A DNA stretch of 49,882 bases from the IMG/VR virus record IMGVR_UViG_3300044720_000043, positions 1-49,882 of that record, one strand, 5' to 3'. Below the pieces are notes generated by a model. That model saw only the letters and a list, made by a program, of their open reading frames with translations. It was not told where the DNA came from and ran no database searches. A program made the position numbers and the translations under genes. Within the stretch, counting starts at the first letter, position 1. Each line of letters opens with the position of its first letter. This stretch comes from a virus. Of this stretch, positions 1-8,159 are shown one piece after another.

Positions 1-588
1 CGAGTTTTTATTCCTGCAAGAGTTGGTAGACGATACGTCGTTGGTTGTGACCCGGCTGAAGGCAATCCTTCCAGCAACGACACAGGAATCTGTATTCTTG
101 ATGAAGCTACTGGAGAGACTTGTGCCGTCATGCAGGGTAAAATCGAACCGGCGACTACTGCCGTATACATTGATCGGATAGGTCAGTATTACAACAATGC
201 TGATGTCATGGTTTTTCGGAATAACCATGGTCATGCTGTCATTCTTAAGTTGACTGAGATGGGAAACCTAATTCTCATAAACGGAGGAGACGGGAAACCT
301 GGTTATCAAGAAAATCCTCGGACAAAAACCTATATGTTTGATGTTGCGGCAGATACTTTTCTTAATGATGGTTGTATGGTCTATGATTTTTCGACATACA
401 GTCAACTAACCAGTATTGAAGGGAATACGCTTTCCGCTCCTGAAGGTGAATTAGACGATATGGCGTTTGCCTTTATCGCGGCCTTAATGGGGAGATTGTT
501 GAGAACTGCTCGTCCAGCAAAACAAGACAATTACCTATATGATGAAGATGATCGTTATCAAGAAGACAGAAATGAGTTGGTAGCGTAA
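1..588 (+). CDS. terL: Terminase large subunit, C-terminal nuclease part (5' truncated by window edge)
   Basis: The reading frame is open from base 1, so the gene starts upstream; the ATG at 130 is internal. The visible 195 residues hold an RNase H-like nuclease pattern: a beta strand ending in GCDPAEG (first catalytic Asp) followed by DTGICILD, and near the C-terminus LDDMAFAFIAA, the usual late acidic helix. The nuclease cuts concatemeric phage DNA during packaging at the portal. The ATPase half is outside the window. The stop overlaps the start of the next gene (TAATG). Being followed by portal, scaffold and capsid genes fits the usual packaging-head order. Confidence 0.88.
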   Translation, partial: RVFIPARVGRRYVVGCDPAEGNPSSNDTGICILDEATGETCAVMQGKIEPATTAVYIDRIGQYYNNADVMVFRNNHGHAVILKLTEMGNLILINGGDGKPGYQENPRTKTYMFDVAADTFLNDGCMVYDFSTYSQLTSIEGNTLSAPEGELDDMAFAFIAALMGRLLRTARPAKQDNYLYDEDDRYQEDRNELVA

Positions 589-947
589 TGGCAGAACCAT
601 TTCCTCTTTATCATTGGTCCCCACATCAAAAATATAACCAAATCCTTAGGAGAGGACTTGTTCCAGGATGTTGGTCTAAAGATCGGTTATGGAAACCTCC
701 GTTTATTTGTTTTTCAGATTCACCATCGTTGGCATGGGCATTGTCCGGAAAAATTTCAAAGATATACGGAATATGGGATTTATGGATGACGTGGTCTAAT
801 GAGCCTTCTGGATATGAAGAATTAAATCTTCAGAAAAAAGGAACAAATGACAATCCTTCTGGAAAACCTACAGAATACCGTGTTTATGAACGAATTTTCA
901 AAAGTCAGCTTTGGTATGTTGGTAGCCGAAACGCCTTGAGAAAGTAA
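588..947 (+). CDS. Small protein with possible ADP-ribosyltransferase (ART) fold
   Basis: 119 residues. The N-terminus LYHWSP, then ILRRGLVPG, resembles the first strand and helix of ART-fold enzymes (PARP, DarT and KptA relatives: aromatic-His, then 'I..GL'). ICFSDSP followed by a run of small residues matches the second element. EYRVYERI supplies a candidate Glu near the third element. This is a by-eye fold guess, not a match to a named family. It lies between terminase and portal, a place where phages often carry small accessory enzymes that may modify host proteins or be packaged. Its ATG overlaps the terminase stop. It could instead be a structural protein of unknown fold. Confidence 0.45.
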   Translation: MAEPFPLYHWSPHQKYNQILRRGLVPGCWSKDRLWKPPFICFSDSPSLAWALSGKISKIYGIWDLWMTWSNEPSGYEELNLQKKGTNDNPSGKPTEYRVYERIFKSQLWYVGSRNALRK

Positions 948-954
948 AATCAAA

Positions 955-2439
955 ATGTCAGAAACAATCCATGATAGAATTGAAACCGAACGTGACTTAG
1001 CTTTACCAGAAGCTCGAAAATTGAGATATTTTCGGGATTATGCAAGAGGCAAACAAAAAGCCACGTTGACTGGATATCAGATGTATGTTCTTCGTGGATT
1101 ATTGACCCATAAATTCTGCGATAACATTTGCAAGAAAATATTATCCGAACTTCGAAATCGCTTGAAATTGGCTAGATTTGACGTAGCTGATGCGGCTGTA
1201 CTGGAATTTATCAGAGATTTCTGGGTTAAGAACAAGATTCCGCGAGTTGCATCGTCAATTCATTGGGCGGCACTTCGTGATGGAAATACGGCCATTGGAT
1301 TGTCGTGGACAGATCGAGTGGTCTTAACAAGAGAACGCTGGTGGAATGGCAAATATGGATTCTTTGTTGCTTATGACGACAATGATGAGCCAACATATGC
1401 CGTACGCGATTGGAAAACTAAGACAGAAAATTTGCGGACTATTTGGTTTCCCGATCATATTGAGAGATACACAGCCAAAGGCAGAGGGTGGCAGAAACGA
1501 GTCATTCAAGGGGATCCTTCTGAAGGATGGCCAAAATGGATAGATAGATCTGGTCAGCCTTTGGGCATCCCGTTTGTGCATTTTGCAAATCTTCAGGTTC
1601 CAAATGATGGGACAGGAGATGATGGTTCGGATGAACCTGATGCTCATTATGGATTGTCTGAACTTGACGGTGGGCTTCTCGGATTACAGGATGAAATCAA
1701 TGATGTGCATCGGGATGCCACATCAAGTGGTCGGTTTGCTGGGTTTCCTATGATGAAGGGAATTGGAATCACCCCTCCTAAAAATCCTGATGGGTCTGCT
1801 TCTGACATCAAATTCAGACCTGAACCAGGAGCATTTTTTACAGATACAAGCAAAGATGCTGATTTTGACATGATACAACCTGGGTCATTGGTTGAATTGG
1901 AAAGACTCCTCAACATTAAACTTCAAGCGGTTTCTCGACAATCCGGAATTCCGATGCATCTCATCACGGGTGATTGGCCATCTGGAGAGGCTTTACTTCG
2001 ATCTGAAATGCCAATGATTGACAAGGTAGAAACGATCGGAACCTCGTTTGGTCCAGCTTGGTCAACGGCAGCTTTTAAGGCAATTAGAATTCAAAACACT
2101 TTCGGTGGCGGAAATCTTGATGAAAAGGCTCTGGTTACGGCTATTTTTGAATCAGCTTCTAAGCGTGATCCTTTGACACAGGCAATTGTAGCTGAAAAAC
2201 GAGCACCGTTTGTTTCGGTTAAAGAAACCTTACGGACATTGGGATATTCTAACCAAGAAGCTGACAAAATTATTGCTGAAATGTTGAAAGAGATTGAGGA
2301 AGGAGTTCCAAGACCTCAATTAGGACAAGGAAAATCTGATACAACTCGTCCATCAGAAAGTCAAGCTGATTCAACAGATCCGGCAACTAAGGAAACTCCT
2401 AAACCTAAGAAACCTTTCGGAAAAAATAGGAAAAAATAA
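955..2439 (+). CDS. Portal protein
   Basis: 494 residues, the usual size for a siphovirus portal. The N-terminal third is a helical region with the portal-like pattern of an acidic start, a Tyr-rich stretch (YFRDYARGKQ) and repeated aromatic/Asn residues. The middle has a mixed alpha/beta wing. A long helix near residues 320-370 contains SRQSGIPMHLITGDWPSG, typical of the segment following the crown of SPP1/HK97-type portals. The C-terminus is a hydrophilic Lys/Pro tail. The dodecamer would form the DNA channel at one capsid vertex and bind terminase and the neck. Position after terL supports the call. Confidence 0.85.
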   Translation: MSETIHDRIETERDLALPEARKLRYFRDYARGKQKATLTGYQMYVLRGLLTHKFCDNICKKILSELRNRLKLARFDVADAAVLEFIRDFWVKNKIPRVASSIHWAALRDGNTAIGLSWTDRVVLTRERWWNGKYGFFVAYDDNDEPTYAVRDWKTKTENLRTIWFPDHIERYTAKGRGWQKRVIQGDPSEGWPKWIDRSGQPLGIPFVHFANLQVPNDGTGDDGSDEPDAHYGLSELDGGLLGLQDEINDVHRDATSSGRFAGFPMMKGIGITPPKNPDGSASDIKFRPEPGAFFTDTSKDADFDMIQPGSLVELERLLNIKLQAVSRQSGIPMHLITGDWPSGEALLRSEMPMIDKVETIGTSFGPAWSTAAFKAIRIQNTFGGGNLDEKALVTAIFESASKRDPLTQAIVAEKRAPFVSVKETLRTLGYSNQEADKIIAEMLKEIEEGVPRPQLGQGKSDTTRPSESQADSTDPATKETPKPKKPFGKNRKK

Positions 2440-2452
2440 GGAAAAATAGTTG

Positions 2453-2487
2453 TTTACAAGCGGAGATATACGTGTTAGTATATCTCC
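2453..2487 (+). promoter_or_regulatory. Promoter overlapping a 10-bp palindrome
   Basis: TTTACA at 2453-2458, 17-bp spacer, TAGTAT at 2476-2481 with an upstream TG (extended -10). GGAGATATAC (2462-2471) and GTATATCTCC (2478-2487) are perfect inverted repeats around a 6-base loop. The palindrome covers spacer and -10, so it could be an operator, or a stem at the 5' end of a transcript from an upstream promoter. It lies between portal and scaffold and would drive the capsid genes. The upstream ATAGTTGT is shared with the minus-strand promoter at 23919-23947. Confidence 0.6.
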
Positions 2488-2546
2488 AATGGTTCGGATC
2501 AAGTCCAATCAAGCTCACGGCCAAGCCGATAACAGGAGTCCTAAGG

Positions 2547-3269
2547 ATGCCTTTTCAGGTCTATGACAAATACGAGTCAATCCCCGAAGCTTTGGGGAGA
2601 GACAACTACCGTCAGGGTAAGGATAACAAGTGGTATCCTCAAGTTACCGAGGATCATGTGCTTGTTAAGAAGAAGCAGGAACTTCTCGCGGCCAATTCAA
2701 CATTGACCAACGATAAGACCCAGCTTGAAGGTAAGGTAGTTCCTTCAGGACATCGGATAGTTCCAGTAGCTGATGCAACTCTTTTGGAGTTGATTAAGCA
2801 GCTGGGGTTGAGTGGAGAGGAAATCAAAACTCGACTAACCGAATATCCGACTTTGAAAGAAAAAGAAACTGCAACAGCTCGTGAGTCCGCTTACGAAACG
2901 GCTGGAAAGTTTCTTAAGTACACGAATCTGGAAGCATTCAGGACTGCCATGAGGCTTTCAGGAGTGGACGTTACTTTCAAACCTGAAAAGATTGATAATG
3001 TCGATGTTCAAGTTCCGTATGTTGGCGATAAGAGACTTTCTGATCATATTGCCAATACGCCTGATTTGAAAACGATGGAACCATTCTTCAAAACTGCTGT
3101 ATCCGCGCCGGCTCCTCGAACTGAGGCCGGTTCTGGATCAAGACCTTCATCGGGTTCGTCTACTGGACAACCTCCTGCCACTCAACCTTCTTCTGATGAC
3201 ACTGGAAAGCAACCTCCCGCAGATTCGAAGTATCGGTTTACCAATCAAGGCGACGTTGCCTGGGACTAA
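2547..3269 (+). CDS. Probable capsid scaffolding protein
   Basis: 240 residues from the ATG at 2547. That start is preferred over the upstream ATG at 2472 because AGGAG sits 8 bases before it and the upstream ATG lies inside the palindrome. The N-terminal region is charged, followed by a probable coiled coil (about residues 40-65). A middle domain has repeated Glu/Lys helices, and the last 60 residues are Pro/Ser/Gly-rich and probably disordered. Size, composition and place between portal and decoration/major capsid genes fit a scaffold that nucleates shell assembly and leaves or is degraded. No protease domain was seen in the window. Confidence 0.6.
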   Translation: MPFQVYDKYESIPEALGRDNYRQGKDNKWYPQVTEDHVLVKKKQELLAANSTLTNDKTQLEGKVVPSGHRIVPVADATLLELIKQLGLSGEEIKTRLTEYPTLKEKETATARESAYETAGKFLKYTNLEAFRTAMRLSGVDVTFKPEKIDNVDVQVPYVGDKRLSDHIANTPDLKTMEPFFKTAVSAPAPRTEAGSGSRPSSGSSTGQPPATQPSSDDTGKQPPADSKYRFTNQGDVAWD

Positions 3270-3288
3270 TTAAAGAGGAGATTTCATC

Positions 3289-3708
3289 ATGGCTGCGATT
3301 GTAATGGTTAAGCCGCGTCACGTGGCTCCCGTCGGTTACGAGTGGATTGACGTTTGTGAACTCACGGAAGACGTGGTTTCTGGTAATCTTTTGGAATTCA
3401 CCGGAGTCATGAACGACAATCTTCCTCTGATGAGGAAACTGCCTGCTGGAGCTAATGCTGAGGCTGATGGCATCGCTCTGAAAGACGGGTACGCTGGACA
3501 ACGCGGGTTTGACTACGGAATCCATTGCGAGATGGATGGTTTCTCTGGAGCAACCCCAGGTGATTTGGTTTATTCGTCATCTGCAGTAGCGGGTGGATTG
3601 GATACTACACCGAATGGTGGCACTCCTGCTGCTGCTGCTCCTCCGGTCTCCTACGGGCAGGTTGGAAAAGTCATCAAGCCCAGTCGAATTCGATTCCAGA
3701 TTCGCTAA
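3289..3708 (+). CDS. Probable capsid decoration (cement) protein
   Basis: 139 residues, rich in Gly, Ala and short beta strands. Patterns such as 'VSGNLLEFTG', 'GIALKDGYAGQRG' and 'GATPGDLVYSS' followed by a GQVGKVIKPSRI ending resemble DUF2190-like capsid cement proteins, where each 'G..V' turn marks a beta-barrel strand. An Ala/Pro loop around residue 120 is probably exposed. It is placed directly before the major capsid gene with a GAGGAG-type ribosome site (AGAGGAG). Role inferred: trimer or monomer on the outer shell stabilising the head. Confidence 0.65.
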   Translation: MAAIVMVKPRHVAPVGYEWIDVCELTEDVVSGNLLEFTGVMNDNLPLMRKLPAGANAEADGIALKDGYAGQRGFDYGIHCEMDGFSGATPGDLVYSSSAVAGGLDTTPNGGTPAAAAPPVSYGQVGKVIKPSRIRFQIR

Positions 3709-3762
3709 TTTGGAATTTTGAGATAATCGTTCGGTAATTTCAGAATCAGAGGAGAGGCTACC

Positions 3763-4839
3763 ATGCCGTTTGGAATACTTGACACTCAATATATCGATCT
3801 TCCAGCAAACATCGATACTACATTCTTGGAAGGTCTTCGGACGCGTTCGGGTTATGATTTCCCGCAACTCCTTCGTCAACTCGACCAACGACTTGGTGCG
3901 TTGAACCGTGGTCTTGATCCACTTCTCGCTGCTTTGTTGGCGCCGGCAACTGTCGAAGAGTTTGCCGATACCACAATGCCGATGCCGTTCGTTATTACGG
4001 AGCGTGGAGAGTATACGATTGCTCGTCCGCAATTTGTGGAAGGTCAAGCTCACATGTTGGCCATGAGAGGTTACGACGTCACTCTCGGATTTACGGAAGA
4101 TGGTCTCGAGGATCTTTCTCTTACCAGGATTCTTACGAATGTGGATTCGCTGTTCATGGGAATGCGTCTCCTGTATCGAAAAGAGATCCTGAAGAGACTT
4201 TTTTCAGATGCTGAGATTCGAATTTCCATCAAAACGTCGGCAACATCTCCTGGTTTTGCAGGATCAGGTACGGGTGGTAACGTTTTCAGTGGCACCTATC
4301 CTGATGGTTCCGCCCTTCCCGGTGGTTACACTCATTACTACCGTGATACTGCCGCAAATCTTTTGGCCGTAATTAAATCGGCAAAAACTCGACTCGCTAA
4401 ATGGTTTTCTGGTCCGTACGATTTGATTGCTCCTCAAGCCCAGATCGATGCTATCGTGGCTTTGGGAGCTCCGTACTTCTATCGGGCCGACCAACAGTTT
4501 GTGCGGCTCGGTGCAAATTCCGATATCGCCACGGTTGATCCAAATACCTACGTGGGAATTTTGGACGAAAACATTCGAGTTCGGCAACCAATCACTGACT
4601 TCTCAAGTCCGAACATTGCAATTTTCAAAACCTTTGGAAATCTCGCCAACGGGAATCCTTTGGTATGGAAATTCGACGAAAAGAAAGGTCGGGCTGCTTA
4701 CGTTCGGTCACGTTCTATGTTTCCATTATCTGATGCAACAGTGCTTCAGACTTTTGGAATTAATGTGAACAACCGGGTAGCTGCAACTCTGATTCATATC
4801 GACGCTGCGGGTGGTTACGATCCTCCGACATTCCCGTAA
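3763..4839 (+). CDS. Major capsid protein
   Basis: 358 residues, normal for an HK97-fold shell protein. The order of segments fits: N-terminal arm with LDQRLGALNRG, an E-loop-like stretch around residues 75-95, a long spine helix (LTRILTNVDSLFMGMRLLYRKEILKRLF), a Gly-rich loop, then a P-domain-like C-terminal half with a final beta segment. The gene uses more C- and G-ending codons than its neighbours, consistent with high expression. AGAGGAG precedes the ATG. It is the most abundant virion protein expected here. No long N-terminal delta domain is visible, which agrees with a separate scaffold gene. Confidence 0.85.
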   Translation: MPFGILDTQYIDLPANIDTTFLEGLRTRSGYDFPQLLRQLDQRLGALNRGLDPLLAALLAPATVEEFADTTMPMPFVITERGEYTIARPQFVEGQAHMLAMRGYDVTLGFTEDGLEDLSLTRILTNVDSLFMGMRLLYRKEILKRLFSDAEIRISIKTSATSPGFAGSGTGGNVFSGTYPDGSALPGGYTHYYRDTAANLLAVIKSAKTRLAKWFSGPYDLIAPQAQIDAIVALGAPYFYRADQQFVRLGANSDIATVDPNTYVGILDENIRVRQPITDFSSPNIAIFKTFGNLANGNPLVWKFDEKKGRAAYVRSRSMFPLSDATVLQTFGINVNNRVAATLIHIDAAGGYDPPTFP

Positions 4840-4863
4840 AGATCGTTTAAAGGTTTGAACTTT

Positions 4864-4901
4864 GCGGGATGGGGTTGTTGCTTGCGGATAGCCTCTCCCG
4901 C
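4864..4901 (+). promoter_or_regulatory. Hairpin after the major capsid gene
   Basis: GCGGGA (4864-4869) pairs with TCCCGC (4896-4901), with GG/CC continuing inside after a small bulge. No T tract follows. Between the capsid gene and the next ATG it could lower readthrough or protect the capsid mRNA 3' end. Confidence 0.4.
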
Positions 4902-4921
4902 TCCAATTTAAGGAGCTAATC

Positions 4922-5389
4922 ATGGCATTACGTGGAGACTTTTCCAGCAAAGACCTGCTGGAAAAAGAAGGTTACGAAACTGAATCCGAAGTCGCCGAAG
5001 CCACAGATGAAGAGCTTCTTTCGATTGATGGAATTGGCCCGGTGAAATTGGATGAGATTCGAGCTGTAGCTCCTTTCACTGAATCTCCAAGTTCTACGGG
5101 ATCTGGTGAGACTTCTGGGAAAACCACTACAAAAGAACTTGGTCCGTCAACATCGACTGAACCGACCGCTCAATCTTTCCAATCCCAAACATCGAAGGTC
5201 TCGAAAGACCAGATCGATCCAACTACAGGGCAGGAGCTTCCAAAAGGAATTGTTCGTAATGTCCGTGGAACATTGACCGCAAGTAGTACGGTTGATCAGG
5301 ATGACATGGTTTCTCCTGAGCGAGTCAAGGCAGAACATAAAGCCAGAGTTCGTCAGGCCGGAGAAAAAATCGCGGCCTTGATGGAATAA
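4922..5389 (+). CDS. Helix-hairpin-helix protein of the head module
   Basis: 155 residues. Residues about 15-45 hold two short helices and LLSIDGIGPVKLDEIRA, a textbook helix-hairpin-helix motif (IGP/VK hairpin) of the kind that contacts the DNA backbone non-specifically. The rest is Ser/Thr-rich and probably disordered, ending in a charged helix. GGAG lies 6-9 bases before the ATG. Its place after the major capsid gene suggests a virion or assembly factor that touches packaged DNA or sits at the neck; that role is inference. It is not long enough to be a ligase or nuclease. Confidence 0.6.
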   Translation: MALRGDFSSKDLLEKEGYETESEVAEATDEELLSIDGIGPVKLDEIRAVAPFTESPSSTGSGETSGKTTTKELGPSTSTEPTAQSFQSQTSKVSKDQIDPTTGQELPKGIVRNVRGTLTASSTVDQDDMVSPERVKAEHKARVRQAGEKIAALME

Positions 5390-5399
5390 AAGGAACAGT

Positions 5400-5786
5400 G
5401 TGTCATTTGATCCGTCGTTACCAGCAGTTCGTGACAGACTCCGTCTTCAATTAGGAGATACTAGCGGAGACGAAGCTACGGAATTGTTGTTAGATGACAT
5501 TTATGATGCGGTATATGCTTACAACGGCAATAGCGAACCTAAAACACTGGTTGCTTTAGCAGAATCGCTTATTGCCAAATTCAGTCAAGCGGCTTCACGC
5601 ATTAATCTTGGGGATATGGAATTCTCTTGGCGTGACCGTATGATTGCTTGGAAAGCTATACTGGTCAAATTTGAGGGGATTTCGACTGGGGACGGTGGAG
5701 GTGGTTTCGTTATTCGAAGGCCCGAACGTGATGAGGATTCTTCTGAATATCGACGCCCATTTATGATGGAACCTTGGTGGACTTAA
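5400..5786 (+). CDS. Head-tail adaptor (connector) protein
   Basis: 128 residues from a GTG at 5400. Mainly helical: VRDRLRLQLGDT near the N-terminus, then LVALAESLIAKFSQAASRI and WRDRMIAWKAILVKFEG. This is the helical pattern of HK97 gp6/SPP1 gp15-like adaptors that ring the portal. The C-terminus is a Gly-rich then Arg/Pro tail, as in adaptors that dock into neighbouring subunits. First of four short genes between capsid and tail tube, the usual site of the adaptor. Confidence 0.6.
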   Translation: MSFDPSLPAVRDRLRLQLGDTSGDEATELLLDDIYDAVYAYNGNSEPKTLVALAESLIAKFSQAASRINLGDMEFSWRDRMIAWKAILVKFEGISTGDGGGGFVIRRPERDEDSSEYRRPFMMEPWWT

Positions 5787-5789
5787 ATT

Positions 5790-6140
5790 GTGGCATCTCC
5801 ATTACAAGGTCAAATCTTAAATGCCGTTAATTCGATTAGACCATATTTGTATGGATCAGGATTCAGAATCCAATTGCTTAAGTTTAACGGAGTTGTTAGG
5901 CAATATGATCCGTTGGTCGAATTAACCAAAGATTTCATTCCCTCTTTTGATAGGTCAGGCAATATTACTCTGATGGTTATGTCAGATGAACATATTGCCA
6001 GTCTGAGAGAAACAACGGATTTGGTCTTTGATGGGTGGGTTTACCAGTTAACTGAACCGGCTAAACCGGAACAAGGCCCGATTCTTCTTTGGAAGGCTAC
6101 TGGACGACCCAGAGGAAGCCGATGGATTCCTGAGCCGTAA
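5790..6140 (+). CDS. Head closure (stopper) protein candidate
   Basis: 116 residues from a GTG start 3 bases after the adaptor stop. Beta-rich with alternating hydrophobics (FRIQLLKFNGVVRQYDPLVE, ITLMVMSDEHI, FDGWVYQLTE). Size and position match head-tail stoppers that plug the portal after packaging. Its last base overlaps the next ATG. Family membership was not provable by eye. Confidence 0.5.
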   Translation: MASPLQGQILNAVNSIRPYLYGSGFRIQLLKFNGVVRQYDPLVELTKDFIPSFDRSGNITLMVMSDEHIASLRETTDLVFDGWVYQLTEPAKPEQGPILLWKATGRPRGSRWIPEP

Positions 6141-6535
6141 TGCTAAATCTTAGCATGACAATTGAAGTTCCTGATGGTGTCATGCACCTCTCAAGAGAAC
6201 TTCAAAGTCCGATTAACGAATTAAGTGATGCTTCGGCTCAGTATTTATCAGACGCCTACAAATATTATGTAGTGGTAGTAGGGGCGGTAGATACCGGAGA
6301 ACTTCTCTATTCCATTCACGTTGAAGAAGGCCCGAGTGGTGGAGATTCTCATCGGAAATATGTGGTAGCTGGAGCTAATCATGCTAAGGTAGTTGAAATC
6401 GGTTGGATTGAACGAGGTCAAGGTCAAGCATCATATCCAGGTCGATTTCCTGCGCAAAAAGCCATTGAGTTTCTTTTAGAAGGGCTTCAAAACAATCGGG
6501 TTGTTGATGCTTTGAGATGGCGATTAGGTAAATGA
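6140..6535 (+). CDS. HK97 gp10-like neck/minor tail protein
   Basis: 131 residues. A helix (ELSDASAQYLSDAYKYYVVV) is followed by VDTGELLYSIHVEE, a YVVAGANHAKVVEIGW strand pair, and SYPGRFPAQKAIEFLLEG. The order 'DTG.L..SI', 'Y.V....HA..vE.G' and 'pgr.p..kAie' is characteristic of the HK97 gp10 family, which links the stopper to the tail terminator. Its 3' end overlaps the next start by 4 bases (ATGA), indicating translational coupling. Confidence 0.75.
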   Translation: MLNLSMTIEVPDGVMHLSRELQSPINELSDASAQYLSDAYKYYVVVVGAVDTGELLYSIHVEEGPSGGDSHRKYVVAGANHAKVVEIGWIERGQGQASYPGRFPAQKAIEFLLEGLQNNRVVDALRWRLGK

Positions 6536-7077
6536 CTCCAGAACAATTAGTAACACTCACGGAACAGGTCAATGCAAGGCTTTACCAAATTATCAGTGAG
6601 AAGTTAGTTCCAGTTGATGTTACTCCTGGAGAGAAAGTTCCAAAGGTATTTGACAGGCTAGTGGTTGATTCGGATCATAGAGCATGGGCAAATATGCTCC
6701 GTTCAGATCGGCATATCGAGAATCAAACCGGTCAGGATGTGAAGCAAGTTCATGCTATTATGATTTATCCGAAAGGCATGCGTGATTATCCTGACAATAC
6801 TGTCAGAAGTATGCCATGGCAACTTGATTTTGGAATTGATAATTTCTATCAGGATTATCCAGGAATAATTAGTGACAATCCTGGTTTTAGACAGAACAAG
6901 GAAATTGTTCTAACAGCTGCAACACTTTGGAGTACTATACCATTTGGAGTTACTGGAGTTAAACGAATTATTGGATGGCGTGAAACTCGAGTGTTGTCAA
7001 GAATGGGTGATGCCATGGTTCGACAATCAATGTCGGTTATTACCATAAGATTGCATCCTGCACAAATTCCTTCTTAG
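6532..7077 (+). CDS. Tail terminator/completion protein candidate
   Basis: 181 residues. An N-terminal helix (LVTLTEQVNARLYQIISEKL) and alternating beta strands (VHAIMIYPKGM, MPWQLDFGIDNFY, MSVITIRLHPAQ) fit the tail terminator fold, a hexamer capping the tail tube. Located between the gp10-like gene and the tail tube gene, exactly where terminators are found. It starts inside the preceding gene's end. Assigned mainly by position. Confidence 0.5.
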   Translation: MTPEQLVTLTEQVNARLYQIISEKLVPVDVTPGEKVPKVFDRLVVDSDHRAWANMLRSDRHIENQTGQDVKQVHAIMIYPKGMRDYPDNTVRSMPWQLDFGIDNFYQDYPGIISDNPGFRQNKEIVLTAATLWSTIPFGVTGVKRIIGWRETRVLSRMGDAMVRQSMSVITIRLHPAQIPS

Positions 7078-7087
7078 GGAGATTGAT

Positions 7088-8155
7088 ATGCCGATACGTT
7101 TTCAGTTAACCGATCTTCAGGCGATTATGTCCAAGACGCCTGAATCTGCCATCAATACTCCTAAGCTTCTGACAGCAGAACATAAGGGCATGCGGTTGAA
7201 TGCCATGATGCCACCTATTCCTGAACTTCAAAAGAATCCAGGAACGATGATTGGTGATGGTCAAGAGAGGTCTCAAAAACTTCGTCGAGGTTGGTGGAAT
7301 CCTGGACAAATTGCTATCGGTGGTCAGCTCAATAATGATACGGCTGCAAGCCTTGGAGCACGGAATCTTAGCGGAACTCGAACGGCAACTGAGGTTGTAG
7401 CATTATCTGGCGCTTATGACATCATCACAAACCAGCAAACCAAAGCTCAGGGTCGAATTCCAAAGCTAACTACTATGGCATTTTTCTTGGGTGGTTATGA
7501 TTTCTTATGGCCATCAATGGGTGTTAATAATTTTGAAATTTCTTTTGAAGGGGACGGAGACGTTAATTTTTCTTCAGCTCTGATTAATACTGGATATTGG
7601 AAAAGATTAGCTGACGTCGTTCCTGCAATCGTTCCTCCTGATGCAGGAGAACATAAGTTGTTCCATCCTGCGGCGACAAAGGTTACGTTTTCTGATGGAA
7701 CCACGATTGATTATGCAAACGAAGGAGACCTGCTAAGTGGTTCTTGTGGAAACGCCAATAACATGGTAGTTCGTCAACTTCCAGGTGATCCATTTATTAA
7801 TCCGGCTGACCGACTTTCTGGAGCTTACGCTCGAGACATTCATCGTGGACGCCGGGATCCTTTTGCTCGATTGAAAGTGGCAATGGATGCCTCTCTCTAT
7901 GAATTCACCTTAGCACGATCTGGACAACCAATCACGTCTCTCACCTACCTTTTTGTCAGTGACGAAAAGATTGGCGCAACGGCTTATGACTATGAATTTG
8001 AGTGGAAATTTCCACTTTGTGAAGTTCAGGCCGTTGCTGCTGACACAGACGGAGATGATGCTGCATTGAATTTGGAATTCTACGTGAAGAGAGATGCTGT
8101 TTCAGGTGGATTTGCCATTCAACGAGTTCGGACCGACAACAGTACTTTGGAGTAA
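7088..8155 (+). CDS. Major tail tube protein
   Basis: 355 residues, beta-rich. It has features of large tail tube subunits: an ordered central region (FFLGGYDFLWPSMGVNNFEISFEGD appears as strands), many Gly/Asp turns, and a C-terminal AADTDGDDAALNLEFYVKRD strand pair ending the beta sandwich. It precedes the tail assembly chaperone and tape measure, the invariable order in siphoviruses. GGGAGATTGAT gives a clear ribosome site. It is longer than a minimal tube protein, so it may carry an extra surface domain. Confidence 0.65.
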   Translation: MPIRFQLTDLQAIMSKTPESAINTPKLLTAEHKGMRLNAMMPPIPELQKNPGTMIGDGQERSQKLRRGWWNPGQIAIGGQLNNDTAASLGARNLSGTRTATEVVALSGAYDIITNQQTKAQGRIPKLTTMAFFLGGYDFLWPSMGVNNFEISFEGDGDVNFSSALINTGYWKRLADVVPAIVPPDAGEHKLFHPAATKVTFSDGTTIDYANEGDLLSGSCGNANNMVVRQLPGDPFINPADRLSGAYARDIHRGRRDPFARLKVAMDASLYEFTLARSGQPITSLTYLFVSDEKIGATAYDYEFEWKFPLCEVQAVAADTDGDDAALNLEFYVKRDAVSGGFAIQRVRTDNSTLE

Positions 8156-8159
8156 AATC

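Noticed and set aside
130-588. Gene start at the ATG at 130
   Set aside because: The frame is open from base 1 and the upstream residues carry the first catalytic motif of the terminase nuclease.
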